64,000 nt of DNA. Origin: Prochlorococcus marinus str. MIT 0919. Lineage in GTDB: Bacteria; Cyanobacteriota; Cyanobacteriia; PCC-6307; Cyanobiaceae. Within the stretch, counting starts at the first letter, position 1. Every line of letters begins with the position of its first letter. The position numbers and the translations under genes were made by a program. Location: the NCBI RefSeq assembly GCF_027359375.1, contig NZ_CP114779.1, positions 1,505,598-1,569,597 on the forward strand. Direction: 5' to 3'. Positions 32,670 to 41,581 of this stretch are shown one piece after another. The notes beneath the pieces were generated by a model. It saw only the letters and a list, made by a program, of their open reading frames with translations. It was not told the origin of the DNA and ran no database searches.

Positions 32670-32853
32670 ACGTTAAAGTTGCTATAAACTTCTCATTTTT
32701 ACCAATATTCATAATAGACACAACTAAAAGTAGACAAAAATAAAAATATTTGATTTGGAAATACGTAAACCTGACAAGAACACTTTTTCTTGAAGTTTGA
32801 ATTATCGTGAGGATTGGTGAATCTCTTAATTCCTCTTTATCCCTGTCATAGCA

Positions 32854-32880
32854 TTAAAAAAAGACTCTTTCGAGTCTTCT
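32854..32880 (-). terminator. intrinsic terminator of the pilin-like gene
   Basis: On the minus strand AAGACTC pairs with GAGTCTT around GAAA, followed by a run of T. It lies just past the stop codon at 32893. Confidence 0.8.
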
Positions 32881-32892
32881 TGATTTGAAAAG

Positions 32893-34065
32893 TTAAGGAG
32901 TTCTCTTGATTAACTTTTGCCAGAGCTCATTCCTTTGCTGCTTCGGAAGTCCCCAGCCTGTTTTTTGCTGATACTTCTTAAATTGACCTGGTTTACATAA
33001 TATTGTTTGTCCATATTGGTCGCATGGGAACTCTTTACTGCAGCTCTTGTGATTGTAATTTTTGTACCCTGGTCTGCCTGGAGTTCCTTCTATGCCTCCA
33101 GTCATTAAGCAACCGCACCCTGACTCGGGAATTTTTAACAAATATCCTTTTTTATCAGTTGCCATACTACAGGGACCTCCCTGATCGGATTCTTGTTCAG
33201 CTTCGGCTTCGGCTTTAGCAAGTGCTTCGGCTTCGGCTTTGGCTAGTGCTTCAGCTTGGGCTTTGACTAGCGCTTCGGCGTCCTCTTCTGCTTTGGTTTT
33301 TGTTTCGAGTTCGGCTATTGATTTAGCCTCGGCCAGAGCGGTCAGTTTTGAATTTAATAAATCATCTCGCTTGAATGGAGATGGGCAGCCTCTTAATTTT
33401 GATTTCACTAACTTATTTTTCTCTTCAGAAAATTCGGCAACTTTTGGCCCATCTGCTCCACCTGGGTAAGTCATAACCATTGAATTTTTCCTGATATTTT
33501 CTGGATTGCATGGATCAGCTGCTTTCTTCGCTAAATAATCTGCCAAGTCTTTTTCTAGTATTTCAACACGTAATGCAGCCTCTGTTTTGGCTTCGGCTTT
33601 CGCTTTGGCTAACGCTTCTTCTTTAGTTTCGGCTTCTTCTTCAGCTTGGATTTGAGCAACTAAGGCAGCCCTTTCTTGAGCTAGGCGTCTACTGTTTTCT
33701 TCGGCTGCTTGTTTGATGGAATCTTTCGCATTGATCTTTTTGCATTCAGGAAATGGGCTTGTTTCTGCTCCTGCAAAATCACATGTCAAAGTACCCGCAT
33801 GCATGTCATACGAATATGTTGGCCAACGTTTGGGATCATTGGGAATTGCTTGAATCTTTTCACAGGTATTGGATGTACTTTGAATTCGATAATTGCGAAC
33901 ATTAACCTTTGGCATCTCTTCTACGAAACCAAGGGTATAGCTGGCTTCACATTGAGATTTCATGCTGACTACAGCTAGTTGGGCAGACTCTTTTACCGCT
34001 CTAGTTTGTACATTCCTGTAGACCGGAACACTTACTCCAGTGGCTATGGATATGACAGCCATCAC
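32893..34065 (-). CDS. type IV pilin-like protein with Ala/Glu/Lys-rich repeats; prepilin leader out of frame
   Basis: From the ATG at 34065 the frame encodes 390 residues beginning MMAVISIATGVSVPVYRN. The same frame continues upstream through GFTLIETAVV (34063-34092), the hallmark prepilin cleavage site and hydrophobic helix, but there it has no ATG. The nearest ATG (34121) begins MSQFHK in another frame, one base out, at an A4 tract (34103-34106). The central part has two long coiled-coil stretches rich in A, E and K (about residues 118-180 and 245-290). The C-terminal about 90 residues carry many cysteines (CSMATDKKG, CGCLMTGGIEGTPGRPGYKN, CSKEFPCDQYG). It resembles a T4 pilin/pseudopilin of Prochlorococcus with an unusual body; the assembly machinery is not in this window. 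Confidence 0.7.
   Translation of the reverse strand: MMAVISIATGVSVPVYRNVQTRAVKESAQLAVVSMKSQCEASYTLGFVEEMPKVNVRNYRIQSTSNTCEKIQAIPNDPKRWPTYSYDMHAGTLTCDFAGAETSPFPECKKINAKDSIKQAAEENSRRLAQERAALVAQIQAEEEAETKEEALAKAKAEAKTEAALRVEILEKDLADYLAKKAADPCNPENIRKNSMVMTYPGGADGPKVAEFSEEKNKLVKSKLRGCPSPFKRDDLLNSKLTALAEAKSIAELETKTKAEEDAEALVKAQAEALAKAEAEALAKAEAEAEQESDQGGPCSMATDKKGYLLKIPESGCGCLMTGGIEGTPGRPGYKNYNHKSCSKEFPCDQYGQTILCKPGQFKKYQQKTGWGLPKQQRNELWQKLIKRTP
33200..33271 (-). repeat. three 24-bp tandem repeats within the pilin-like gene
   Basis: Near-identical units, each encoding an 8-residue A-E-A-L-A-K-A-E type segment, lie at 33200-33223, 33224-33247 and 33248-33271. The third is more diverged. They make up one of the coiled-coil stretches. 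Confidence 0.7.
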
Positions 34066-34264
34066 TACCGCTGTTTCTATAAGAGTGAACCCTTCATTAT
34101 TCTTTTGTGAAATTGAGACATTGCTAAATTCTCAACTTATAAATATGACTCTAAATCGAACTGATTTATTTAAATCTTGTGGATTCAATTTTGTAAGGCT
34201 TTAAGCCTTTATATTGCTATGTGTGAATAGTGTGTAGATGAGGCTATCGATGTAATTGAAGGAT

Positions 34265-35182
34265 TCAATTCTCATTTTTTGATTCATATAGCCTACTCGC
34301 AATAGAAAACAATCGCTTTGATTGCTCTAAGTTCATTAGCAAGTTTTGAGGTAGAGCTGCAACGCCGTTAAATGCTCCCCAGATCGCTCCAGACATTGAA
34401 GATATTGTGTCAACGTCTCCACTACATTTTCTATTGAACTGAATCATCTCTTCAAACCCTTTCGACCTAAAGCAAATTGCTAAGTAAATCGCTGTAATGC
34501 AAGAATCAGTCGCTTTAATACCACTTCCTAATCGAAGTCTCACTTCACTTGGGCTTGGCGCCTCTTCTTTATCTATCCAATACATTGCCAAATTACTTTT
34601 GTCTTTGTACACATCTGATTGCGCTCGCTTACAAGTGTCCTCAAGAATCTCCATAGAGCCAACTCCTAGTAATGCGTTCGCAGTCGCATGAGAAATCAAG
34701 ACAGCTCCTTCTATCCCAAGAGGGTGTGCATGGGTAATGCTTGAAGCAAGAATTGTCGCCTTTTCTAATTGCTCAAAACTGTCGTGATAGTAAAGGGCAA
34801 TAACTGGAGATCTCATGGCACCTCCGTTCCCAAGAGATCCATCTGGATAAATAGAGCGATTAGCTAACCGCCAGTCTTCCCCTTTGCGGATTCCCTTTAG
34901 TAATTTTGCTGCCGCAGGTCCATATCCTCTTGTCCAATGAAAGCTAGATGCAAACCTAGAAGCTAGGTCATCAGGATTTATATACTGATTTTCAAGGATT
35001 GATTCTGCGAGATCAATTGACATCTGAGTGTCATCAGTCCAGCGAGCCTCGCCAATTGGGGTACGAGCAAAGAATTTCCAAAGCAACCTTTCTAAAAATC
35101 CTCCTTCATAAGGTGCTCCAAGTGCATCTCCTAATGCAAGACCAACAAAACACCCTAGGTATTTATCTTTGCTAATCACCAT
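34265..35182 (-). CDS. ADP-ribosylglycohydrolase family protein (DraG-like)
   Basis: 305-residue ADP-ribosyl-acceptor hydrolase fold. The metal-binding motifs are present: GLALGDALGAPYEG, WTDDTQMSIDLAESIL (TDDT), GNGGAMRSPVIALYY, THAHPLGIEGAVL, and the late GDVDTISSMSGAIWGAFNG (GDxDT). The enzyme removes ADP-ribose from a protein or small molecule. No partner ADP-ribosyltransferase is seen nearby. A TTG at 35188 is in frame; the ATG at 35182 is chosen. It is on the edge of a region of unknown genes next to the tRNA pair. Confidence 0.85.
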   Translation of the reverse strand: MVISKDKYLGCFVGLALGDALGAPYEGGFLERLLWKFFARTPIGEARWTDDTQMSIDLAESILENQYINPDDLASRFASSFHWTRGYGPAAAKLLKGIRKGEDWRLANRSIYPDGSLGNGGAMRSPVIALYYHDSFEQLEKATILASSITHAHPLGIEGAVLISHATANALLGVGSMEILEDTCKRAQSDVYKDKSNLAMYWIDKEEAPSPSEVRLRLGSGIKATDSCITAIYLAICFRSKGFEEMIQFNRKCSGDVDTISSMSGAIWGAFNGVAALPQNLLMNLEQSKRLFSIASRLYESKNEN

Positions 35183-35305
35183 TGTCAATCTGCTTTTGCG
35201 CTATAGCCATTTAGAGCTTTATAAAGAAATTCATTGCTGAAAATTAACAATAGTATCATCTCAATAGAAAGAGATTTCATACAATTCGTTTTTCTTAGAT
35301 CAAAG

Positions 35306-35884
35306 ATGATTGACAATGCAGAAATCTCGGAACTTATTACTAAATATTTCTCGCTTCAATGGTGCAGAGATAATTTGGTGATTCCATTGGGGATAACACC
35401 AGATCCTATTAGATCTAACTCTTGTCTAATTATTGGAATAGGAAATATCGTTTTTTTAGGAACTATAGGTAATACCATAAAACAAAGAGTTCAAGGTATT
35501 GAATGTCTTTTTGTAGAGCTATCTTCAAATGAAATAAATGAATTATTAGATAACATTTCCGATACAAATAGACTAATAAGTAATAAAGAAATTGAGAATA
35601 ATAAACTTCAAAAGAAAGATTCATCTTCATGGGGAGAGCCACCTTATTACTGCGAGATCTGTGGTAAGCCTGGGCGTTGGTCTGGCTACGAACTACATGG
35701 CCCGATGGCTTTGTGTTGGTGGCATGATCTTTTGCAATTTACGGATACTTTGCTCTACTTTCTAATAGTTATATTTTTGATCGCTGTCTTAAGCATTATT
35801 CCTGCTATAAATATTACTCTAAGGTTATTTTTAATTACTCTAGTTGCACTTAGTTGGCGAAATCCATGGAGGTTTTTGAGTTGA
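35306..35884 (+). CDS. protein with PilB/GspE N-domain-like start and C-terminal membrane segments
   Basis: 192 residues from the ATG at 35306 (a TTG extension reaches 35234). The N-terminal part, ELITKYFSLQWCRDNLVIPL, then SCLIIGIGNIVFLG, resembles the small N-terminal domain of secretion/pilus ATPases. A motif CEICGKPGRWSGYELHGPMALCWWH with two cysteine pairs could bind metal. Two hydrophobic spans follow (about residues 133-157 and 158-176). No ATPase domain exists. It is on the plus strand opposite its neighbours, and its 3' end overlaps the integrase-like frame. Confidence 0.6.
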   Translation: MIDNAEISELITKYFSLQWCRDNLVIPLGITPDPIRSNSCLIIGIGNIVFLGTIGNTIKQRVQGIECLFVELSSNEINELLDNISDTNRLISNKEIENNKLQKKDSSSWGEPPYYCEICGKPGRWSGYELHGPMALCWWHDLLQFTDTLLYFLIVIFLIAVLSIIPAINITLRLFLITLVALSWRNPWRFLS

Positions 35885-36048
35885 AGCTTGACTTTTAAAA
35901 GTAAAGAGAAATGGCTAAAATGGACTAAATTAATTGATGGCAATGGTTTAAACAGTTTTGAGCGAAATGTTTTGGCTTTTGGACCTAAATAGTCCTTCTT
36001 TCTTATGAGTGCTTGCCAGCCTTTGCCGCTTCTTCGAATGGTTGCCAT
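35755..36048 (-). pseudogene. tyrosine-recombinase (integrase) N-terminal fragment
   Basis: The minus-strand frame starting at ATG 36048 begins MATIRRSGKGWQALIRKKDY and continues GPKAKTF, a pattern typical of the N-terminal SAM-like/arm-binding domain of phage-type integrases. After about 30 codons the resemblance ends; the remaining frame to 35755 reads through noncanonical sequence and overlaps the 3' end of the plus-strand gene. No catalytic tyrosine or arginine motifs are present. It lies downstream of tRNA-Thr on the same strand, as expected for an element inserted at a tRNA 3' end. It is a remnant, if anything. Confidence 0.55.
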
Positions 36049-36112
36049 CTCTTGAATTGCATCAGGTCAGATGCATCAAGCAACAATGATCAATAGAGCC
36101 AAACTGGACTTA

Positions 36113-36130
36113 AAAGTGGACGTCCACTTT
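36113..36130. repeat. perfect 18-bp palindrome near the tRNA pair
   Basis: AAAGTGGACGTCCACTTT reads the same on both strands. It lies between the integrase-like fragment (start 36048) and tRNA-Thr (36189). It may be an operator or an attachment/replication-related site. Confidence 0.6.
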
Positions 36131-36188
36131 CAGGTATCAACAACCCCTAGTGCTCGAGATTGTTTCCCTTGATTGAGATCAGGGCTCA

Positions 36189-36260
<72 letters not shown>

Positions 36261-36269
36261 TTGTAGAGG

Positions 36270-36351
36270 TGGGCCGGGTTGGATTTGAACCAACGTAGGC
36301 AGAGCCAGCGGATTTACAGTCCGCCCCCATTAACCACTCGGGCACCGACCC
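36270..36351 (-). tRNA. tRNA-Tyr (GTA)
   Basis: An 82-nt class II tRNA: acceptor GGGTCGG pairs with CCGGCCC, and the anticodon loop has GTA (CTGTAAA). A long variable arm follows the anticodon stem. CCA is not encoded. Confidence 0.97.
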
Positions 36352-36458
36352 GCACCTCACAAGGAGAATATCAGTTAAAGCGTCGAAATTTATCTATTTT
36401 GTTGGGCGTTTCACTCAGAGGTAGATACGATTTTCTTAATGCTTATTAAATTTGGGCC

Positions 36459-36905
36459 ATGAATTTGTTGCTTCTTAATGGTCCCAACCTCAATCTCCTT
36501 GGTATACGAGAGCCTTCCGTGTATGGGTCAGAGAGTTTGGAGGCTATTGAAGCTCGCCTTTTAGAAACGGCCAAGAGAGAAGGAATTTCTCTTTGTTGTT
36601 TTCAAAGTAATTCTGAAGGAGAGCTTGTTGACTATATCCATAAGAGCATGGGGAAGGTAGATGCAATTTTGATTAATGCCGGAGCATATACACATACTTC
36701 AATTGCTCTAAGAGATGCTCTCATCAGTACAGGTATTCCTTATGTGGAGCTTCATTTGAGCAATACTTCAGCAAGAGAGGACTTTCGTCAAAAATCCTTA
36801 TTAGCAGATCAAGCGATTGGAATTGTAAGTGGTTTTGGAGCTATGAGTTATCAATTAGCTTTTGATGGCGCGTTGGACTACTTGAGAAAAGCTTGTAGAA
36901 ACTAA
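36459..36905 (+). CDS. aroQ: type II 3-dehydroquinate dehydratase
   Basis: Third step of the shikimate pathway. The 148-aa protein starts [15 protein letters not shown], has the catalytic tyrosine loop [12 protein letters not shown], and the later motifs [17 protein letters not shown] and [15 protein letters not shown]. Length is normal. Its stop codon overlaps the ATG of miaE by one base, so the two are translationally coupled. A start ATG with no strong purine-rich site follows the tRNA gene region. Confidence 0.95.
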   Translation: MNLLLLNGPNLNLLGIREPSVYGSESLEAIEARLLETAKREGISLCCFQSNSEGELVDYIHKSMGKVDAILINAGAYTHTSIALRDALISTGIPYVELHLSNTSAREDFRQKSLLADQAIGIVSGFGAMSYQLAFDGALDYLRKACRN

Positions 36906-37522
36906 TGGGAAAGTTGATTGAGAATTACTATCTGGAGCCAACGAAGGTCAAATGGCTACTCAGTAGAACAAATGACCAATGGTTGAAGATGGCTATCGCA
37001 AACCCTATCGAAGTTCTTGTTGACCATGCTCATTGCGAGAGGAAAGCCGCAGGAGCTGCTGTGCAATTAATGTTCCGCTATTTATGCGAACCTGGCTTGG
37101 CAGAGGTTTTAAGTCCTTTAGTCAGGGAAGAACTTGAGCATTTTGAAAGAGTTCTGAACTTGTTAATTTCTCGCGGGGAATATTTAAAGCCTTTACCTGC
37201 TCCTCCTTATGGTGCATTGCTAGCAAAAGCAATTAGGAAAGATGAGCCTTACAGAATGCTTGATAGCTTTTTAATCTCTGGGCTAATAGAAGCCAGAAGT
37301 CATGAAAGAATGAGTTTATTAGCCATGCATTCTCCTGATCCAGAACTTAGTTGTTTGTACAGTGATTTACTTGAAAGTGAGGCCCGTCATTTTGGAATTT
37401 ATTGGCAATTGGCTTCAGAAAGGTTTAATAAAGAGACTATCTTATTGCGTATAAAGGATTTAGCTAAAATAGAATCAGGAATACTTGCTGAGCTTCATCC
37501 TGAACCAAGAATGCATAGCTGA
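36905..37522 (+). CDS. miaE: tRNA-(ms2io6A)37 hydroxylase
   Basis: Diiron monooxygenase that hydroxylates the isopentenyl group of ms2i6A37 in tRNA. The 205-residue ferritin-like fold carries metal ligands in DHAHCERKAAGAAVQLMF, REELEHFERVLNLL and EARSHERMSLLA/SEARHFGIYWQLA. It is coupled to aroQ and followed by cobI. The first metal helix pair matches the MiaE family. Confidence 0.9.
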   Translation: MGKLIENYYLEPTKVKWLLSRTNDQWLKMAIANPIEVLVDHAHCERKAAGAAVQLMFRYLCEPGLAEVLSPLVREELEHFERVLNLLISRGEYLKPLPAPPYGALLAKAIRKDEPYRMLDSFLISGLIEARSHERMSLLAMHSPDPELSCLYSDLLESEARHFGIYWQLASERFNKETILLRIKDLAKIESGILAELHPEPRMHS

Positions 37523-37555
37523 TGGCAATGATCTATTGAATTCTTTAAATCTGTT

Positions 37556-38386
37556 TTGAAAAATCTAAATATTTTTTCTTACTTAATAAATAGATTTCTT
37601 AGGGTTAAGAAGATTTATTTATCAATAATTGGACTCAGAAGATTTTTTATTAAATCTCCAGGGTTAACACTTGTCGGAGTTGGTCCTGGAGACCCTATGC
37701 TTTTAACTATTGCTGCTGTAAATAGCATAAAGAAAGCCACCTTAATTGCTTATCCAATATCAAGCTATCAAACAAAAAGTATGGCGGCAGAAATTGCCTC
37801 AAGCTGGATTAAAAATAAGAAGAAACTAGAGCTTATCTTCCCTATGGTCAAAAACCTTGACCTACTTAGTGAAGCTTGGATTTCTGCAAGTCATAAATTA
37901 GCAAAGGCAGTTCTTAATGGAGAGAAAGTTGTTTTTTTGTGCCAAGGTGATAGCTCTTTATATGCAACTAGTTCTTATTTGCTTATTTATATAAAGTCTT
38001 TATATCCAGAATGCCCTATTACTGTTATACCAGGAATTAATTCTTTCTCTTTGGCTGCTGCGATAGGTCAGTTACCATTATCATTGCAAACAGAAACCTT
38101 GCTGATCTCACCAGTCCCTGAAAGTAAATTTTCATTAGAGAATATCCTTGATGAATGTATTAACTCAGAGAGAACTTTAGTGTTATTAAAATTAGGTTCT
38201 AAGTGGGAATGGGTTAGATCTGTCTTAGAGGAAAAAGGTTTATTAGAAAAAACTTTAGTTGCTCAAAAATTAGGGTTTTCGGATCAGCAATTATCGAAAG
38301 GTATTGATACACTTTCTGAACAAATATCTTATTTTTCTTTGTTGATTATTAGACCAACAGATTTTTCTAAATACTATAAGAAATAA
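37556..38386 (+). CDS. cobI: precorrin-2 C20-methyltransferase
   Basis: SAM-dependent methyltransferase of cobalamin synthesis. The tetrapyrrole methylase motif LTLVGVGPGDPMLLT is near residue 38, and GEKVVFLCQGDSSLYATSSY and CPITVIPGINSFSLAAA follow. The N-terminal extension of about 35 residues from the TTG at 37556 is hydrophobic and unlike the family start, so the true start may be later. It follows miaE by 33 bp. Confidence 0.85.
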   Translation: MKNLNIFSYLINRFLRVKKIYLSIIGLRRFFIKSPGLTLVGVGPGDPMLLTIAAVNSIKKATLIAYPISSYQTKSMAAEIASSWIKNKKKLELIFPMVKNLDLLSEAWISASHKLAKAVLNGEKVVFLCQGDSSLYATSSYLLIYIKSLYPECPITVIPGINSFSLAAAIGQLPLSLQTETLLISPVPESKFSLENILDECINSERTLVLLKLGSKWEWVRSVLEEKGLLEKTLVAQKLGFSDQQLSKGIDTLSEQISYFSLLIIRPTDFSKYYKK

Positions 38387-38389
38387 TAG

Positions 38390-38599
38390 TTATTTTATCT
38401 TGCAGAAGCTTGGTTCAGAATAGTTGCTGATATGTAGAGATGCAATACAGGCAAGCTCTAGAGATGCTTTCAGTGTGATTGGCAATTGGCAAATGGCAAT
38501 AAAAACTAAAGCTGCGCTCATCCAGGAAGATGGGATGCCATAGTGTTTCTTTTGTTGAAGTGTTTTTCGTTTCAAAGCCCCTAATGTCTTTTTTTTCAT
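38390..38599 (-). CDS. possible small membrane protein (69 aa)
   Basis: An ATG-initiated frame beginning MKKKTLGALKRKTLQQKKHY, with one hydrophobic segment at about residues 27-52. It has a basic N terminus followed by a span, as in small membrane proteins. No family is recognised and no ribosome binding site is clear. It converges on cobI, 3 bp from its stop. Confidence 0.3.
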   Translation of the reverse strand: MKKKTLGALKRKTLQQKKHYGIPSSWMSAALVFIAICQLPITLKASLELACIASLHISNYSEPSFCKIK

Positions 38600-38656
38600 A
38601 GTTGAGACTAACTTTGAGGTCTAGGCGATTAGTAATTAAATGATCCTATCTATCCT

Positions 38657-39076
38657 ATGAACAGAGTTTGGCCTTTAAGCAAAAAGTTGTTAATTCAAGT
38701 TCTTGATGATCGTATGAGTGATCGTTTTGTTGCAAGACTCGTCTGGGAAAGATTGGGATATCAAGAACAACAGTTTAAAAATATGCCGTGGCCTGCTGGC
38801 CCTGAGACACCTTTGTATTGGTCTCAAAAATTTCCAGAGGCGCCAGAAATTATTTCACAAAGAGCTGCCTCTGTTCATCTAACTCGCTCTATACCTAAAG
38901 AGCATAAACAATCATTAAAGACGCTATTGAAATTTGAGGGTTATCGAATCGGTGAGCTTTATCCGAGGAAAACAAGAAGAGCAACTGCAGTAAATTGGTT
39001 GTTGGCATGGACACTTGAAATGGACTTAAGCCTTCCTGAAGCAGGCCCTATACCTTCATATCTCAATGAGGATTGA
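38657..39076 (+). CDS. DUF1823-type conserved cyanobacterial protein
   Basis: 139-residue soluble protein starting MNRVWPLSKKLLIQVLDDRM, with VARLVWERLGY and the later GYRIGELYPRKTRRATAVNW region. It matches the small, widely conserved cyanobacterial DUF1823 family of unknown function. ATG start. It is 151 bp upstream of der on the same strand. Confidence 0.75.
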   Translation: MNRVWPLSKKLLIQVLDDRMSDRFVARLVWERLGYQEQQFKNMPWPAGPETPLYWSQKFPEAPEIISQRAASVHLTRSIPKEHKQSLKTLLKFEGYRIGELYPRKTRRATAVNWLLAWTLEMDLSLPEAGPIPSYLNED

Positions 39077-39227
39077 AATCTCAAGTTTTTTGCGCGTGAT
39101 TTATAGAAGATCAGATTTCTTCTAAGGACTAAAGCTTTAATAACCAAAAAATATTCTTATATAAGCAAAAATGTTTAATTTCTTTTATTCGTAAGTAGGG
39201 TCAGTAATATTAATGTTTTTATAAGTC

Positions 39228-40598
39228 ATGGCGCGTCCAATCGTCGCCATAATCGGTCGCCCAAACGTTGGGAAGTCAACTCTTGTTAATCGGCTTTGTC
39301 GAAGCAGAGAGGCTATTGTTCATGACCAACCAGGAATTACTAGAGATAGGACTTATCAAGAGGGGTTTTGGGGAGGGAGAGAGTTTAAGGTTGTAGACAC
39401 AGGTGGCCTTGTTTTTGCTGATGATACTGAGTTCCTTCCAGAGATACGAGAGCAGGCAAGGCTAGCCCTTGAAGAAGCCTCAATAGCCTTGGTTGTTGTT
39501 GATGGTCAGCAAGGTGTTACTGCTGCTGATGAGGAAATAGCTTCTTGGTTGAGAAATTACGACTGTTCTACTTTAGTAGTAGTAAATAAGTGTGAATCGC
39601 CCGAGCAGGGACTAGCTATGGCAGCAGAGTTTTGGCGGCTAGGACTCGGAGAGCCATATCCTGTTTCTGCAATTCATGGTTCTGGGACTGGTGATTTGCT
39701 AGACCACGCTATTTCTCTTTTGCCACCTCAAGAACTCGATGAAGAAGATAATGAACCAATTCAATTGGCAATTATAGGGAGACCAAATGTTGGCAAGTCA
39801 AGTTTGTTGAATGCAATATCTGGAGAGAATAGAGCAATTGTTAGTTCTATTAGAGGAACAACACGAGACACTATTGATACGATGATTACTAGAGAAGGCA
39901 AGTCTTGGAAATTAATAGATACAGCGGGTATTCGTAGACGTCGTAGTGTTAATTATGGGCCTGAGTTTTTTGGTATTAATAGAAGTTTTAAAGCCATTCA
40001 AAGAAGTGATATTTGCTTACTAGTTATAGATGCATTAGATGGTGTTACTGAGCAAGACCAAAAGCTGGCTGGAAGGATAGAACAAGATGGTAGGGCCTGT
40101 TTAGTTGTAGTGAATAAATGGGATGCAATAGAAAAAGATACTTATACAATGTCTTTAATGGAAAAGGAGCTACGTTCGAAGCTTTATTTTCTTGATTGGG
40201 CTGCAATGTTGTTTGCCTCTGCTATTACTGGACAAAGGGTTCAGTCTATTTTCGGCTTGGCTAGATTAGCTGTTGAGCAACATCAGCGTCGAGTCAGCAC
40301 CTCAGTTGTTAACGAGGTGTTAGCAGATGCATTGCGATGGCGTAGTCCTCCAACGACTCGTGGAGGTAGGCAAGGCAGATTATATTACGGTACACAAGTA
40401 TCAGTAAAGCCTCCTACTTTTAGCCTTTTCGTAAATGAACCAAAGCTTTTTGGTGAGACATATAGAAGGTATATCGAAAGACAGTTGAGAGAGGGATTGG
40501 GCTTTGAGGGTACTCCATTGAAACTGTTTTGGAGAGGTAAACAGCAACGTGTTGCCGAAAAAGACTTGGCTCGCCAAAAAAATAACCTACCTTCCTGA
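39228..40598 (+). CDS. der: ribosome-associated GTPase Der (EngA)
   Basis: Tandem-GTPase needed for 50S subunit assembly. The first G domain has GRPNVGKST (about residues 8-16), DTGG and NKCE; the second has GRPNVGKSS near residue 184, DTAGIRRRR and NKWD. The C-terminal KH-like domain is at about residues 360-440. The length of 456 aa is normal. It is 3 bp before the EcfT-like gene, so probably one transcript. Confidence 0.97.
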   Translation: MARPIVAIIGRPNVGKSTLVNRLCRSREAIVHDQPGITRDRTYQEGFWGGREFKVVDTGGLVFADDTEFLPEIREQARLALEEASIALVVVDGQQGVTAADEEIASWLRNYDCSTLVVVNKCESPEQGLAMAAEFWRLGLGEPYPVSAIHGSGTGDLLDHAISLLPPQELDEEDNEPIQLAIIGRPNVGKSSLLNAISGENRAIVSSIRGTTRDTIDTMITREGKSWKLIDTAGIRRRRSVNYGPEFFGINRSFKAIQRSDICLLVIDALDGVTEQDQKLAGRIEQDGRACLVVVNKWDAIEKDTYTMSLMEKELRSKLYFLDWAAMLFASAITGQRVQSIFGLARLAVEQHQRRVSTSVVNEVLADALRWRSPPTTRGGRQGRLYYGTQVSVKPPTFSLFVNEPKLFGETYRRYIERQLREGLGFEGTPLKLFWRGKQQRVAEKDLARQKNNLPS

Positions 40599-40601
40599 CT
40601 G

Positions 40602-41489
40602 ATGGATTTTTTAAAGAAATTGCCCATAGGTCAGTTTGTGGCTGGTGATTCAGGTTGGCTAAGAAGATTTGATCCAAGGTTGAAATTTGCTTGGGTAATG
40701 ATGTTTTTAGTTACACCTGTTCTCGCTGGAACTATTTGGCGTGTGGGACTAGTCTTGTTCCTTTTGATAATCACTTGTTTCAGTGCTATTCCCTTAAGGG
40801 TTTGGGGGAGATCAGTGGTTTATTTATCAATTTTTTCAATTTTCTTGGGTTTTTTCGCAATATTTCTGCCAACCAGTGAAGCGCTTACCTCTTTGCCCTT
40901 ACGCTCATATTCAGAAATACCAAATACTATTGCTGATGGCCCCTCTTGGGAATTATTCAAGCTTGGCCCTTTATTGATTGATAGACGATCTTTTGATCTA
41001 GGTATTAAAACCTCTTCTTTAGTTTTTACTGTTGTTCATAGCGTGAACTTGATGCTTTTAACTACTTCCCCAGAAGAATTAGTCTGGACATTAAGTTGGC
41101 TGATGCGCCCTTTGGGAATCTTGGGGTTTCCTGTGGAGCGATTGAGTTTCCAGCTTCTTTTGGCACTGAGATTCCTCCCTTTAGTTCAGGAGGAACTTCA
41201 AAGTCTCTTGAGAGCACTTTCTACAAGAGCCGTTAATTTTCGCAAGCTTGGGTTGAAAGGATCTGTGAATGTTTTCCTTACTATGGGAGAGCGTTTTTTG
41301 GCAAATATCTTACTTAGAGCTGATCAAGGAGCGGAAGCTTTCTTTGTTCGTACTGGAGGGAAAATTCTCACACCTGATCATCTCAAGCCAGAGACAATAA
41401 AAAATTCTAGCTACTTTTTAATAAATAGTACTGCTGCTTTGTTTTTGATTTTGGCAATTTCTTTAAGATTTAAGCTTGGCTCTTTGTAG
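40602..41489 (+). CDS. EcfT/CbiQ-like transporter transmembrane protein
   Basis: 295-residue membrane protein of the CbiQ/EcfT family, the T-component that joins energy-coupling-factor ABC transporters. It starts MDFLKKLPIGQFVAGDSGWL and has RRFDPRLKFAWV near residue 21, several spans, and the cytoplasmic coupling region with the two Ala-Arg-Gly-type motifs around LLRALSTRAVNFRKLG and LLRADQGAEAFFVRTGGK. No ATPase or S-component is adjacent, so the substrate is unknown. It follows der directly. Confidence 0.78.
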   Translation: MDFLKKLPIGQFVAGDSGWLRRFDPRLKFAWVMMFLVTPVLAGTIWRVGLVLFLLIITCFSAIPLRVWGRSVVYLSIFSIFLGFFAIFLPTSEALTSLPLRSYSEIPNTIADGPSWELFKLGPLLIDRRSFDLGIKTSSLVFTVVHSVNLMLLTTSPEELVWTLSWLMRPLGILGFPVERLSFQLLLALRFLPLVQEELQSLLRALSTRAVNFRKLGLKGSVNVFLTMGERFLANILLRADQGAEAFFVRTGGKILTPDHLKPETIKNSSYFLINSTAALFLILAISLRFKLGSL

Positions 41490-41581
41490 AGATTGCAATT
41501 ATGTTTAATTATCTTTTTCCAAAGCTAGTGAGTAACTTTGCATAGGTAGAAGTATTCTGATCGTGGAAAACATTTAATTCC

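Noticed and set aside
33239-33469. Plus-strand Ala/Ser-rich frame opposite the pilin-like gene
   Set aside because: It is the antisense of the A/E/K repeats and has no independent support.
35755-35958. The rest of the integrase-like frame as a functional gene
   Set aside because: After about 30 codons the similarity to integrases stops, no catalytic motifs are present and the frame overlaps the plus-strand gene.
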